Below, piece by piece: positions 53,339 through 63,230 of a DNA stretch of 64,000 nucleotides; position 1 is the stretch's first letter; every line of letters starts with the position of its first letter. The stretch lies in NCBI RefSeq assembly GCF_900109345.1, contig NZ_FNZN01000009.1:74927-138926 (forward strand), written 5' to 3'. Source of the stretch: Maribacter orientalis (GTDB lineage: Bacteria; Bacteroidota; Bacteroidia; Flavobacteriales; Flavobacteriaceae). The position numbers were made by a program, and so were the translations under genes. Under the pieces are notes generated by a model that made no database searches, was not told the origin of the DNA, and saw nothing but the letters and a program-made list of their open reading frames with translations.

Positions 53339-54568
53339 TTATAATTCTATTATGGTAAAATGAAGCTGTTTAAGGTCGTTCCAAAAATCTGGATATGACT
53401 TAGAAACCACCTCTGAATCATTTACAAACAGAGTGGTGCACATTGCCAACGGAGCGAATGCCATGGCCATTCTATGATCATTATACGTGTCAATAGCAAC
53501 ATCTGCAACAATAGCTTTAGTCGGTAAAAGAGTAAGTGCTTTATCGGTTACTGAAATAGATGCCCCTAATTTTGAAAGTTCGGTATGTAATGCCTCTAAA
53601 CGGTCGGTTTCCTTAATTTTTAAAGTATGTAATCCTGTTAAATGACAACCAACACCTAAACCAAAACAGGTTACTGCAATGGTTTGGGCAATATCTGGCG
53701 CATTGGCCAGATCGAACTCATTTTCTGTGGAAACTTTTTTATCTGTCTTCTTTAAAGTGATTCTATTTTGTCCGAAAGTAGTTTCAACACCAAAAGAGGT
53801 GTAAATTTTGGCTAACACACTATCACCTTGAAGGCTTTCTTTTTTATATGCGGATAAAGTTATTTCTGTTCCCGGTTCTGAAAGTGCGCATATACTATAG
53901 AAATAGGAGGCTGAACTCCAATCAGATTCTACAACAAGTTTGGTAGGCGTTACCGTTGTTTGAGGCGAAACTTTGATGATATTACCTTCAAACGAAGTTT
54001 GTACGCCAATTTCTTCAAGTAACCCTAATGTCATATTGATGTAGGGTACAGAAGTTATTTTACCTACCAATTCTAATTCCAATCCGTTTGCCAGACTTGG
54101 AGCAATCAATAACAAAGAAGAGATATATTGACTACTTACATTTGCCGGAAGACTTACTTTATCCTTTACAATTCGCTGTCCCTTAATTTTTATAGGTGGA
54201 TACCCTTCATCTTTTACATACGAGATATCTGCACCTAACGATTTTAAAGCATCGACTAAAATCTCAATAGGCCTTTCGGTCATTCTTTTTGACCCTGTAA
54301 GTGTTACTTCTTTACCTTCCTGTGAAGCAAAATATCCGGTTAAGAAACGCATGGCAGTACCCGCATGATGAATATCTACGGTGCCTTCCGTAATTTTCAA
54401 CCCTTGCTCCATCACCTGTGCATCGTCAGAATTCGATAGGTTTTCAATGCTAATCGCTGGATACAAAGCAGCCAATAGCAAACTACGGTTAGATTCACTT
54501 TTAGAACCTGTTATCGTAATAATTTCATTTAGATGTTTATCTGATGGACCTGTAAGGTGAAGTTTCAA
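53339..54568 (-). CDS. aroA: 3-phosphoshikimate 1-carboxyvinyltransferase (EPSP synthase)
   Basis: Joins shikimate 3-phosphate and PEP in the aromatic amino-acid pathway. 409 residues with TGSKSESNRSLLLAALYP (N-terminal substrate loop), HHAGTAMRFLTGYFA, SKRMTERPIEILVDALKSLGA, VESDWSSASYFY and KETDRLEALHTELSKLGA. This is shorter than the E. coli enzyme (427) but within the Bacteroidota range. The start is TTG (54566-54568); no in-frame ATG is found upstream before the first motif. Confidence 0.95.
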   Translation of the reverse strand: MKLHLTGPSDKHLNEIITITGSKSESNRSLLLAALYPAISIENLSNSDDAQVMEQGLKITEGTVDIHHAGTAMRFLTGYFASQEGKEVTLTGSKRMTERPIEILVDALKSLGADISYVKDEGYPPIKIKGQRIVKDKVSLPANVSSQYISSLLLIAPSLANGLELELVGKITSVPYINMTLGLLEEIGVQTSFEGNIIKVSPQTTVTPTKLVVESDWSSASYFYSICALSEPGTEITLSAYKKESLQGDSVLAKIYTSFGVETTFGQNRITLKKTDKKVSTENEFDLANAPDIAQTIAVTCFGLGVGCHLTGLHTLKIKETDRLEALHTELSKLGASISVTDKALTLLPTKAIVADVAIDTYNDHRMAMAFAPLAMCTTLFVNDSEVVSKSYPDFWNDLKQLHFTIIEL

Positions 54569-54605
54569 AGCGTATAGAATTAAAAATAGAACGCCAAATA
54601 TACGG

Positions 54606-54932
54606 CTATTTCAACTTTTTATTAGTGTGGTGACGGTCATGATCACGCTTTGTTTTTAAATCTAACTTTTTATCAAAAGCTTGTTGTAAATCGATACCTG
54701 TTTGGTTCGCCAAACACAACACTACGAATAGTACATCGGCCAATTCTTCACCTAAATCTTTATTCTTATCCGATTCTTTTTCACTTTGCTCTCCGTAGCG
54801 TCTAGCAATAATACGGGCAACCTCGCCCACCTCTTCGGTCAATTGTGCCATATTCGTTAATTCGTTGAAATAACGAACGCCATGTTCCTTTATCCAATCA
54901 TCTACGGCTACTTGTGCGTTTTCAATGTTCAT
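54606..54932 (-). CDS. MazG-like nucleotide pyrophosphohydrolase
   Basis: 108 residues with the all-alpha NTP-PPase core: QLTEEVGEVARIIARRYGEQ (ExxE) and LGEELADVLFVVLCLANQTG (ExxD), the metal-binding pattern of MazG/dUTPase-like enzymes. It probably hydrolyses non-canonical NTPs. It sits 37 bases upstream of aroA and shares its strand, and follows the first DUF3857 gene. Confidence 0.9.
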   Translation of the reverse strand: MNIENAQVAVDDWIKEHGVRYFNELTNMAQLTEEVGEVARIIARRYGEQSEKESDKNKDLGEELADVLFVVLCLANQTGIDLQQAFDKKLDLKTKRDHDRHHTNKKLK

Positions 54933-54969
54933 CTATTTATTCTATAATTTTTGAATTCTTAAAATAGCA

Positions 54970-56946
54970 TTATATCTTTTCTAAAACTATTAAAGACTGG
55001 TTTTGGCCATTTACAGCCTCGTTAAAAAGTTGCTTAATTCCTGAATAATATTCGTTACTATAATGGGCGGAATTCAAATCAAAAGTAAAAAATAAATTAA
55101 GGGTACCGCTTTCATTATCAATTACACTTAATTTTAACAAACCACCACTATTTGGTAATGTAAAATTTTTACCCTCAGGTAAGGATTTTAATTTATACCC
55201 TTCAGGTATTTTCATATTAAGTATATATTGATACTTCATGGGATACCCAAAATCTATAGGATAATTTCGCTCTGTAGAAACAAAAGGGTTCTTTTCAAAA
55301 AACTTGATCACAAACGGATTTAAATAAATATTATCGCCTTGAAATAGGTTCTCAATTTCAAAATTAAACCGCTCTGTTATCTTTTTATCATCTGAATATT
55401 TTAGGTTTTTTTCGTGAGAGATTATATGAAAATCATCAGAAATTTCCTCCTCTAATTTTTCTAGATACTCTTCTTCTTTTGTTGTTTCTAATATTTCATC
55501 CTGAGAAACTTTCTTGTATCCTGTATTAATAAAATCAAAAATGCCCGAAAGTTTCTTATTAAAAGGGTCCAATGTCATTTGAGCCCTTATCATTATTGCA
55601 TTTGAACTTTCTGGTAAAATATCATACCAGTAACTTTCATTATCAAAATCCATTACTCTACCGTAGTAATTTAGGCAACGAAAAGGTAGCATACCAAATG
55701 GCATGTACTTATCCGTGGCATCGAGTAAATAGGTTTCTCCATCAATATCTACTTTTGCTATAAGGTAATTAAAATCATTCATTACAGGATGTGTCTTCTT
55801 TGGCAAGCCTCTTTTTCTTGTTGCCATAAGCATCATATCAGACTTAAGATCTGCTGCATTCAGCAAATTAATTAATGCGATATTAATTTCGGCTACATTG
55901 CCTGTTTTATCATCGAATGCAGTTTTGACCTTATTATTATGCCATATACCAAACTCCTCATTCCAAGTGAAATGGTTTTTAACAAATTGATAAATATTCT
56001 TGGCTCGAGTTAAATCATCGCCTTCGGTCAGTAGCTTTTGGTCAACATTTTTTTCAAAAAAGTTTTTCTTCCGAAGTTGACTACCTATATCTTGATCTGT
56101 TTTAAATTCCTTATCCACATCTTCCCAAGATTTGGTATATTTTTCTGTACCTCCATAGAAGCTTTTATACTCAGATAGTTCGAATTCTATTTTAGACCTA
56201 TAATTATTGGATGAAAGCATATATTCTTCAGAATCCTTAAAAGCAGGTATATCTTTTATTACATATTTAAGTGCCTCGCAATCACTATCCCTTTTTGTGC
56301 CAGGAAACTTAAAACACCCCTTTACTATTTCAGCTTCATTAACATCTAAGCTCAATCCTCCTTTTAGACTTCTATTATATAACCAGTTACCTGGTATTTT
56401 AGCGTTAAATTCAGAATATATTTTAGGAATTTCAGATTGAAAATTCCATCCCGTAAAATTGAAATAAAATGGAGACTGCATTTCGTATTCATACTCTACA
56501 ATAGAACCTTCTTGTACATTCGGAAAAGTGAATTTAATAAGTGATCCTTTTTCACTGACTACTTCCTCAAAAACCTCAGATTTGTTTACATATATTTTTG
56601 CCTGATTATTATGGGTTATCGCTTTAACATTCACTAATTTTTCCTTTCTATCTTTTGTGCGATATAATGGAATTTCAATATTTGCATGTTCAAAACCCTC
56701 TTTTTTTAAAATTTTAATTTTAGCGTGGTATTTAGTTATTAGCCATATATAATCATCTCGAATTTCAAAATAATTATCACCATATTCATAAAGATAAACC
56801 GCTGATGCGGTTGTATCTTTTTCATATAAGGCAAATGATTTTTCTGATTCTGTGAGTGTACCAAGTTCCATTTTCTCTTGAGCAACCGCATTCGAACCAC
56901 ATATTAAAAAAAGTAACAGGTATATAAACTGATTAGTTTTATGCAT
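54970..56946 (-). CDS. DUF3857 protein with inactive transglutaminase-like core (paralogue 1)
   Basis: 658 residues: a Sec signal peptide (FLICGSNAVAQ), a DUF3857 beta-sandwich (about 40-240), then a transglutaminase-like core (about 270-430) and a C-terminal beta-rich part. At the catalytic position it reads DDKTGNVAEINIALINLLN, where the active paralogue has GDCKG, so Cys is replaced by Val. The His position is in DFNYLIA (His to Asn), although the Asp in LLDATD remains. It is probably a structural or binding protein in the periplasm. First of three adjacent paralogues. Confidence 0.85.
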   Translation of the reverse strand: MHKTNQFIYLLLFLICGSNAVAQEKMELGTLTESEKSFALYEKDTTASAVYLYEYGDNYFEIRDDYIWLITKYHAKIKILKKEGFEHANIEIPLYRTKDRKEKLVNVKAITHNNQAKIYVNKSEVFEEVVSEKGSLIKFTFPNVQEGSIVEYEYEMQSPFYFNFTGWNFQSEIPKIYSEFNAKIPGNWLYNRSLKGGLSLDVNEAEIVKGCFKFPGTKRDSDCEALKYVIKDIPAFKDSEEYMLSSNNYRSKIEFELSEYKSFYGGTEKYTKSWEDVDKEFKTDQDIGSQLRKKNFFEKNVDQKLLTEGDDLTRAKNIYQFVKNHFTWNEEFGIWHNNKVKTAFDDKTGNVAEINIALINLLNAADLKSDMMLMATRKRGLPKKTHPVMNDFNYLIAKVDIDGETYLLDATDKYMPFGMLPFRCLNYYGRVMDFDNESYWYDILPESSNAIMIRAQMTLDPFNKKLSGIFDFINTGYKKVSQDEILETTKEEEYLEKLEEEISDDFHIISHEKNLKYSDDKKITERFNFEIENLFQGDNIYLNPFVIKFFEKNPFVSTERNYPIDFGYPMKYQYILNMKIPEGYKLKSLPEGKNFTLPNSGGLLKLSVIDNESGTLNLFFTFDLNSAHYSNEYYSGIKQLFNEAVNGQNQSLIVLEKI

Positions 56947-57023
56947 TTTTATTGAATTTTATATTCGTCGTACACTAGACCATGCAAGACAATTAACTTT
57001 AAAACTTATTTGCATTTAGATAT

Positions 57024-59045
57024 CTATATTCTTGATAAGACTACCTTTTCATTCTGTTTTTGAACCATTTTATTATAAAATTCCTTCAAAGCTGAATAGT
57101 AATATGCAGGTATTATAGCCTCATTAATTTCAGAAGTACATACAACCTGTAAAGAATTACCATTTTGTTGCATTACAAAATTAAATACCCCTAGTTCATC
57201 TGGCAATCCTAATCTTAGGTTATCTGGTATAGATTCTATTTTATAGCCATCTGGAATAACATAGTTTATGATAAGTTTTTTAGAAAAAGGATAATTAAAA
57301 TCTACTGGATATTCTCTAGCATCTAATTTGAAAGGGTTTTCCTTTAAGGCAAAAAATATCAGAGGATTAAAATATAATGTAGAGCCAATTATCTCTACTT
57401 GATTCTCTTTAATAAACGTAATAGAATGCTCAAGTGGCTCCACAGGTTCCATTTGATTTTTAAGCTCAAAATCATTAATTTCTATACTTGAATGCCTACT
57501 AGATTCAACTTCTAAAATTTCCTCTTTTGTTCTACTTATATTATCAACCCTATAATCAAAAGCTAAATTATTGGTTAAACGAGTTTTCATTTCACCTTCT
57601 AAACTACCATCTTCCAAAATACGCGCATTCATAAAAACAAGCTTACTTGAAATGGCTTTCGGAACTAGCGGAATTTGCTTCGAAGTTCCATCTTCTCTTA
57701 CCAACCTACCAGTCCAATTCATAGCACGATTAGGCAAATCGTTTTCAGCTAACATTTTTTCGGTAGCATCAAATAATATATAATCATCTCCATTTTCTAT
57801 GGCGGCCACAACATAATTAAATCCGTTTGTTGTCGGAAATAAAGGAATACCGTTGGCTTTTGTACTTACTAGGACAGGATTAGCATTTAAACCTGCATAC
57901 CGAAACATTGAGGTGAGCATAAGATTTATATCTGCAACATTTCCACTTTTCTGATCATATGCTTTTTTAATTCCATTCTTACACCCTACACCATTATAAT
58001 CGTCCCAAGTCATTCTATCTTGAACAAATTTGTATATGGTGGATGCTAATTTTCGAGTATCCTTATTCTCCTTAATTAGCAAATCTAAGTCGTCTTTAAA
58101 ATTTCGATTTTTACCAATTTCACCCCCAAAATCGTCGTACTTATATATAGTATTAGCAACATCTTCCCAAGATTGACTGTATATTTTAAAGCCAGAGTTT
58201 GGAAATTTTGTAGATTCTAATTCAAAAATTAATGCACTTCTATAATTTTCAATATTGTCTGTAAAATCTACCTCTTTTAATGCAGGAATATTTTTAGCCG
58301 ATACTTCATAACGTTTTTCAGAAAAATCAAGACTACCATTGCGAGTTGTAGAATTAGAGCCAACTGACGCTAACCCCTGTCTATTTTGAACCTTATAGCT
58401 GTATGGCACACTTCTATTGTTTGTAGATTCTTGCAGAGATATTGGATAAAAACCTCTAGTAAATCGTTTAAAATTGAAATATTCTGGCACATCAATATTC
58501 AATTCCACAAAATCTAATGGAATTCCATACTGCAACCGATAATCATCCATATAACCCACTAAATCAGAAGAAATCTCGTATTCCAAATCTATTACACTTC
58601 CCACTTTTACATTGGGCATAGTAATTGAAATTTGATTTCTGTAAGCACTTATATTTTCTGAAAATATACTTTCTTTTTTTAGCTTGCTTTCTACAATCTT
58701 ATTGCCCTCAAGATTAAAAGTATACCCTTTTATACCATCTGCTTTTTGCTTTCCAGAATTTGAGGTATACAATGAAATTTTTTTAGTTGCCCAATCTAAA
58801 CCAGACTTATTGTATATTTTGATTCGTAAATGAACTTTTCTCCTGTTCATAAACCCTTTTTCTGAATGATAATCATAAACTAAGCGCTCTTTCTTATATA
58901 AAATGGCAGCCTCAGCTTCATTATCAATCGAATGTGTCTTTTGAGCAACTTCCTCCATTGAGACTTTACCAAATTTTATTTCACTTTTTTGTGCATTTAT
59001 AGTGAATAATACAGAAGTGAAAATGATTGTAAAATGTAATTTCAT
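57024..59045 (-). CDS. DUF3857 protein with inactive transglutaminase-like core (paralogue 2)
   Basis: 673 residues with a signal peptide (SVLFTINAQ) and the same domain plan as paralogue 1. The catalytic-site segment is DQKSGNVADINLMLTSMFR (no Cys) and the His-site segment is NGFNYVVAAIENGDDYILFDATEK (no His, Asp kept). It is nearer to paralogue 1 than to paralogue 3. It lies only 6 bases downstream of paralogue 3 and so is probably co-transcribed. The substrate or partner is unknown. Confidence 0.85.
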   Translation of the reverse strand: MKLHFTIIFTSVLFTINAQKSEIKFGKVSMEEVAQKTHSIDNEAEAAILYKKERLVYDYHSEKGFMNRRKVHLRIKIYNKSGLDWATKKISLYTSNSGKQKADGIKGYTFNLEGNKIVESKLKKESIFSENISAYRNQISITMPNVKVGSVIDLEYEISSDLVGYMDDYRLQYGIPLDFVELNIDVPEYFNFKRFTRGFYPISLQESTNNRSVPYSYKVQNRQGLASVGSNSTTRNGSLDFSEKRYEVSAKNIPALKEVDFTDNIENYRSALIFELESTKFPNSGFKIYSQSWEDVANTIYKYDDFGGEIGKNRNFKDDLDLLIKENKDTRKLASTIYKFVQDRMTWDDYNGVGCKNGIKKAYDQKSGNVADINLMLTSMFRYAGLNANPVLVSTKANGIPLFPTTNGFNYVVAAIENGDDYILFDATEKMLAENDLPNRAMNWTGRLVREDGTSKQIPLVPKAISSKLVFMNARILEDGSLEGEMKTRLTNNLAFDYRVDNISRTKEEILEVESSRHSSIEINDFELKNQMEPVEPLEHSITFIKENQVEIIGSTLYFNPLIFFALKENPFKLDAREYPVDFNYPFSKKLIINYVIPDGYKIESIPDNLRLGLPDELGVFNFVMQQNGNSLQVVCTSEINEAIIPAYYYSALKEFYNKMVQKQNEKVVLSRI

Positions 59046-59051
59046 TAATTT

Positions 59052-60944
59052 TTATTTTTTGATAAATACAATTTTAGAAGCGTCTACTCTTGAAATGGTT
59101 TTTCTGAAATTTCTATAGTCGTCGTAAGACGTCTTAGGAAAAATTCCTGGCTTAATTAACAACCTTCGTTTATAATTTAATTTAGAATCTGAAAGTTGCT
59201 CAACGCTAACTTCAAATTCACCAAATTCATTATTAAGTTTTGTTGGCTTTAAGTTAGCCTCTACCTTATAACCATTTGGTAGCTCTATTATAAAATCATC
59301 TTCATCTAAATACCCTCTTTTAATAACAATATCTCGGTTTCTATCCTTATTTCTTTTTGGTACATACTCATTTCTATTTAACATATTTGGAGCAAATAGA
59401 ATGCGCTCTCCTGCCTTTGACAGATAACCTGATGTATTAAAATCTACCTTTTCAGTGGTTACAATACTATCCTTATCATTAATAAGTTCATGATTTAGAA
59501 TATGAACATCATTAACATAGTCCCAATAGTGTTTATAATATTTTTCAATATCTTCTTTACTATCATTTGCCAAACCATATTTTTGATTGTATTGAATGCC
59601 TGTACTCTTAATTTCAATATGAGCATCGATTATATCCTCTCCAATATTTATTTCGGCCATAGTTTGCTGTTTACTTTGTTCTGGCAGATATTGTCTTGAT
59701 TTAACCAATTCACCTCCATTTGGCCCAACTTTCAATACATATCTATTATCTGTAAATGTCCCTAAAAAGTTTGCTGGCACTACTTGACTAGTACACTCTA
59801 GCCAAATTTCTTCATCTTTTAACGGAACATTCAAAAAAGCATGATTTCCTTGCAGAGAAGGAAAATCAAAATCTAAGCTTTTCATCTGTGCGTCTGCCGA
59901 TACTATGGTATAGTATGATTCTATACCAACAGCTTTTAATAGCGACATTGTATAATTGGTAAGCCCTTTACAATCGCCGTATTTAACCCTATCTACTTCT
60001 TTAGCACTAATCGGCATCCAACCGCCAATACCCATTTGAACACTTATATATCGTGTATTATCTTGAACAAACTGATATACTTTTTTAATTTTTTCTTTTG
60101 GATCTTCTATCCCTTTTACTAAACCCTGTATTCTTTGTATCGTTGAACTATCTAGTTCGCCCCTTTCTGCTAAAAGCGAATTATAAACCCAACTACCAAA
60201 TTCCTTCCAATTAGTTGCATGCCCACTTACCCCTTTTAAATTATAATCTTCTAGAGCTAATTGTACGTTAGGTGCAAAATCTCTAAATTCTGGGTCAAAA
60301 TCTTCTGATTCAATCGCTTTTAAATTAGCAGCATTATATTTTAACCCATTTTCATTTGCAGTTCGTTGTACTTCAAAGGTATCTAGGTTATTATCTTTAA
60401 ACCTGTACTTTATACCTGAAGGTAAATTTAAATTGAATTCACTTTTTTCAACACTAATTTTATATCCATCTAAAAAATACCAGCGTGGCATAAATGCGGT
60501 ATCAGAAGTCGTATATTTTTTATTTAATACAATTGTATAGGGATAATTTACGGGAGTGTATCTAAGAAATTTTACTCTAGAATCTGAATACAGTGTACCT
60601 TCGCCAGTGGCGGTTTGGTCAATAAAATCTTTTTCTTTGATTTTGTCTATTTCCTCGCCATTCTCATTATAAATTATAGCTTCAAGGTCCCTTATAGTAG
60701 TTTCTTTATCATAAAAAGCCGTTGCATTTACGTGTTTCGATCCACTTTCATTTAAAACCGTCACCACTCTTGTTGACGTTATCTCCATATAATCAGAAGA
60801 TTTAACTAAAATGCTCATCTCGTCTAAACGCACTACGGCATCGGCATTGTTTAAAAGGATAGGATTTATTTTGGAAAAGCTATAATCTTGTGCAAATACA
60901 GCATGAGTTGCCGTAAACAATAAAAAAAATGATAATAAGCGCAT
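59052..60944 (-). CDS. DUF3857 transglutaminase-like protein, probably active (paralogue 3)
   Basis: 630 residues: a signal peptide (LFTATHAVFAQ), DUF3857 (about 20-240) and a transglutaminase-like core. The active-site Cys is in VKYGDCKGLTNYTMSLLKAVG (about residue 325), the His in QGNHAFLNVPL and an acid in EIWLECTS. The triad is therefore kept, unlike in the two paralogues beside it. It is expected in the periplasm. Three such genes in a row suggest a set of interacting or diverging copies; the substrate is unknown. Confidence 0.88.
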   Translation of the reverse strand: MRLLSFFLLFTATHAVFAQDYSFSKINPILLNNADAVVRLDEMSILVKSSDYMEITSTRVVTVLNESGSKHVNATAFYDKETTIRDLEAIIYNENGEEIDKIKEKDFIDQTATGEGTLYSDSRVKFLRYTPVNYPYTIVLNKKYTTSDTAFMPRWYFLDGYKISVEKSEFNLNLPSGIKYRFKDNNLDTFEVQRTANENGLKYNAANLKAIESEDFDPEFRDFAPNVQLALEDYNLKGVSGHATNWKEFGSWVYNSLLAERGELDSSTIQRIQGLVKGIEDPKEKIKKVYQFVQDNTRYISVQMGIGGWMPISAKEVDRVKYGDCKGLTNYTMSLLKAVGIESYYTIVSADAQMKSLDFDFPSLQGNHAFLNVPLKDEEIWLECTSQVVPANFLGTFTDNRYVLKVGPNGGELVKSRQYLPEQSKQQTMAEINIGEDIIDAHIEIKSTGIQYNQKYGLANDSKEDIEKYYKHYWDYVNDVHILNHELINDKDSIVTTEKVDFNTSGYLSKAGERILFAPNMLNRNEYVPKRNKDRNRDIVIKRGYLDEDDFIIELPNGYKVEANLKPTKLNNEFGEFEVSVEQLSDSKLNYKRRLLIKPGIFPKTSYDDYRNFRKTISRVDASKIVFIKK

Positions 60945-61023
60945 ATAATTTAGTAGGTTGGTTTTTATCCAAACGATAAAAACAGTAGTTTTCTTACAAA
61001 ATGTAGGAAAAATTTACAGAATA

Positions 61024-61476
61024 CTAAACTTTATTCTTTGAATCCATCAAAATAGTCACCGGACCATCATTCAACAGCTCAACCTTCATATCTGCACCGA
61101 ATATTCCAGTACCTACCTTTTTTCCAAGTTTTAATTCTAAAGCATCTACAAAAGCTTCATAGATTGACACAGCTATTTCTGGTCTAGCAGCTTTAATATA
61201 CGAGGGTCTATTACCTTTCTTTGTTGCAGCGTGCAATGTAAATTGACTCACCACAATTGCGTCGCCTTTATTCTCGAGAAGTGAATTATTCATCACCCCT
61301 TGATCATCATTAAAAATACGAAGATTCACTATTTTATTTGACAACCAGTCAATATCTTCTTGTGTATCTAATTTTTCAATACCAACAAGAATAAGCAACC
61401 CTGATTCTATAGCACTAATTTCCTTATTATCTATCGTAACACTAGCCTTGGTAACACGTTGTATAACTACCCTCAT
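61024..61476 (-). CDS. dtd: D-aminoacyl-tRNA deacylase
   Basis: Removes D-amino acids (and Gly from tRNA-Ala) from mischarged tRNAs. 150 residues with MRVVIQRVTKASVTID at the N-terminus, VVSQFTLHA (catalytic Thr region), KKGNRPSYIKAA and the C-terminal NDGPVTILMDS (the Gly-Pro cis motif). It overlaps the rsgA stop by 4 bases. Confidence 0.97.
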   Translation of the reverse strand: MRVVIQRVTKASVTIDNKEISAIESGLLILVGIEKLDTQEDIDWLSNKIVNLRIFNDDQGVMNNSLLENKGDAIVVSQFTLHAATKKGNRPSYIKAARPEIAVSIYEAFVDALELKLGKKVGTGIFGADMKVELLNDGPVTILMDSKNKV

Positions 61477-62426
61477 TTTTTCTCATCATGTATATCGACT
61501 CTATAATTCTCATCTTCACCTTTTACCATTTGCAGATAACTTTGATATCTGCTCCAAGCAATATCACCAGCTTCTAAGGCATCTTTTACCGCGCATTTAG
61601 GTTCATCTATATGTATGCAGTTATTGAACTTGCAGTGTTGTTTTAATTTAAAGAATTCTGGGAAATAATTACCTATTTCCTCTTTCTCCATATCTACAAT
61701 ACCAAAACCTTTTATACCTGGGGTATCTATAATGCGGGCATCGAAGTTTAAATCGAACATTTCGGCAAAGGTGGTAGTATGTTGGCCTTGTAGATGCTGT
61801 TCTGATATTTTTTTAGTCTTAATATCTAAAGTAGGTTCTATTGCATTAACCAATGTCGATTTGCCTACGCCTGAATGACCAGAAAACATAGAAGTTTTCC
61901 CTATCATCATCTCCTTTACCGTATCTACATTTTTTCCTGTAACCGCAGAAATACCGATACAGGTATACCCAATATTTCGATATAGCGCTGCTAAAAATTT
62001 AATTTCGTCAGTTTCCTCGGGAGAATACGTATCTACTTTATTAAAAAGAAGTACTGCGCGAATTTCATAAGCTTCTGCCGTAATTAAAAATCGGTCAATA
62101 AAAACAGGATAAGTTGGTGGATTATTCAATGTAACCAGCAAAAAAACCTGATCAAGATTAGCCGCTATAATATGCGTCTGTTTTGAAAGATTTACGGACT
62201 TACGTATAATATAATTTTTTCGGTTTTCAATTTTATGAATTATCCCAATGGTATCATCTCCTATAGTCTCCACCTCAAAATGAACCCGATCACCCACCGC
62301 CACAGGGTTCGTACTTTTTATACCTTTTATTCTAAATTTTCCTTTAATCTTACAATTGTAAAAAACACTATTTTCTGATTTAACAGTGTACCAACTCCCT
62401 GTAGATTTGTATACAATTCCTACCAT
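61473..62426 (-). CDS. rsgA: Ribosome small-subunit-dependent GTPase RsgA
   Basis: A circularly permuted GTPase acting in 30S maturation. 317 residues: an N-terminal OB fold, then G4 FNKVD, G5, G1 GHSGVGKSTLVN, G2, G3 DTPGIKGFG, and the zinc domain CKFNNCIHIDEPKCAVK (Cys, Cys, His, Cys ligands). It overlaps dtd by ATGA. Confidence 0.97.
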   Translation of the reverse strand: MVGIVYKSTGSWYTVKSENSVFYNCKIKGKFRIKGIKSTNPVAVGDRVHFEVETIGDDTIGIIHKIENRKNYIIRKSVNLSKQTHIIAANLDQVFLLVTLNNPPTYPVFIDRFLITAEAYEIRAVLLFNKVDTYSPEETDEIKFLAALYRNIGYTCIGISAVTGKNVDTVKEMMIGKTSMFSGHSGVGKSTLVNAIEPTLDIKTKKISEQHLQGQHTTTFAEMFDLNFDARIIDTPGIKGFGIVDMEKEEIGNYFPEFFKLKQHCKFNNCIHIDEPKCAVKDALEAGDIAWSRYQSYLQMVKGEDENYRVDIHDEKK

Positions 62427-62533
62427 TTATGCAAAATACTTTCCATTAGTACAAAGTAACTGCTTTATATATAAAAATTAATAGAAATTTAAATTTCTAT
62501 TTAAATCACTAAATATCAATCAAAACCTTGAAA

Positions 62534-62775
62534 ATGAATCTCCTTAAAAAAGCAACTCCTTTTATTGGCATTATACCTTTTTCTTTAGGTCTGCTCAAGA
62601 AACTATTGCCAATAAGTCTAAAGTGCAAATACTCGAATTAGGTTTCACCGATTATAGGATCATTGATAAAACGAATACATCGGATTTAAAATTCGATGCC
62701 TATATACCAGTTTTAAGTTCACTTAAAACTGCGGGGTTGTCTTATGAAATCCTCTCCTTTATCCTGAAAATATAA
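62534..62775 (+). pseudogene. Frameshifted, truncated secreted-protein gene
   Basis: The ATG frame gives a signal-like start (MNLLKKATPFIGIIPFSLG). The continuing coding sense moves to another frame (SAQETIANKSKVQILELGFT and on, to LSSLKTAGLSYEI), ending at a TAA (62773-62775). Joined, the pieces look like a Sec-signal protein cut short by a frameshift and deletion. The protein family is not recognised. Confidence 0.5.
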
Positions 62776-63060
62776 AATAGAGCACAAAATCAAAAACAGG
62801 CATTTAGTATTTAGATGCTAGGGGCGTATCCAAATTGGTTTAGCCAATTGCTTTTTCCGGAGCAAATTCAAATGCCATAGCACAGAAATCAGTTTCTGGT
62901 TTAATAATTCTAAACAAGTAGGAACAACGTCTAAAGACGAGACCAAACTATGTTAGAACCAGATAAATGTTGCCTTATTCATGAAGGTTCTGTACCACAA
63001 GCAAGAGTCTGGCAATCGGCATTCTATTTCTTCATTCAATAAAAGAAAGGCTTTAAACCA
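62776..63060 (+). other. Possible decayed coding sequence
   Basis: One frame runs through a single TAG (62953-62955): ANCFFRSKFKCHSTEISFWF before it, NQINVALFMKVLYHKQESGN after it. It may be a remnant of a gene, or chance. Nothing else is supported in this stretch. Confidence 0.25.
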
Positions 63061-63062
63061 TT

Positions 63063-63094
63063 AAAACCCGATATAGATACAGCGGGTTTTTTTA
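63063..63094 (+). terminator. Terminator-like hairpin
   Basis: AAAACCCG (63063-63070) pairs with CGGGTTTT (63083-63090), followed by TTT. It follows the decayed sequence upstream and may be a relic of its original terminator. Confidence 0.6.
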
Positions 63095-63230
63095 TGCACA
63101 ATTTTTCTTCTCAACGCAAAAAACTGATATACTACAAATTTCAGTATGTTTTACACAATTAATCATGATTTACCCTGTTAATACTTCATAATCATCAAAA
63201 AGATGGCCAATTTTTAAAAAAACCAAAATC

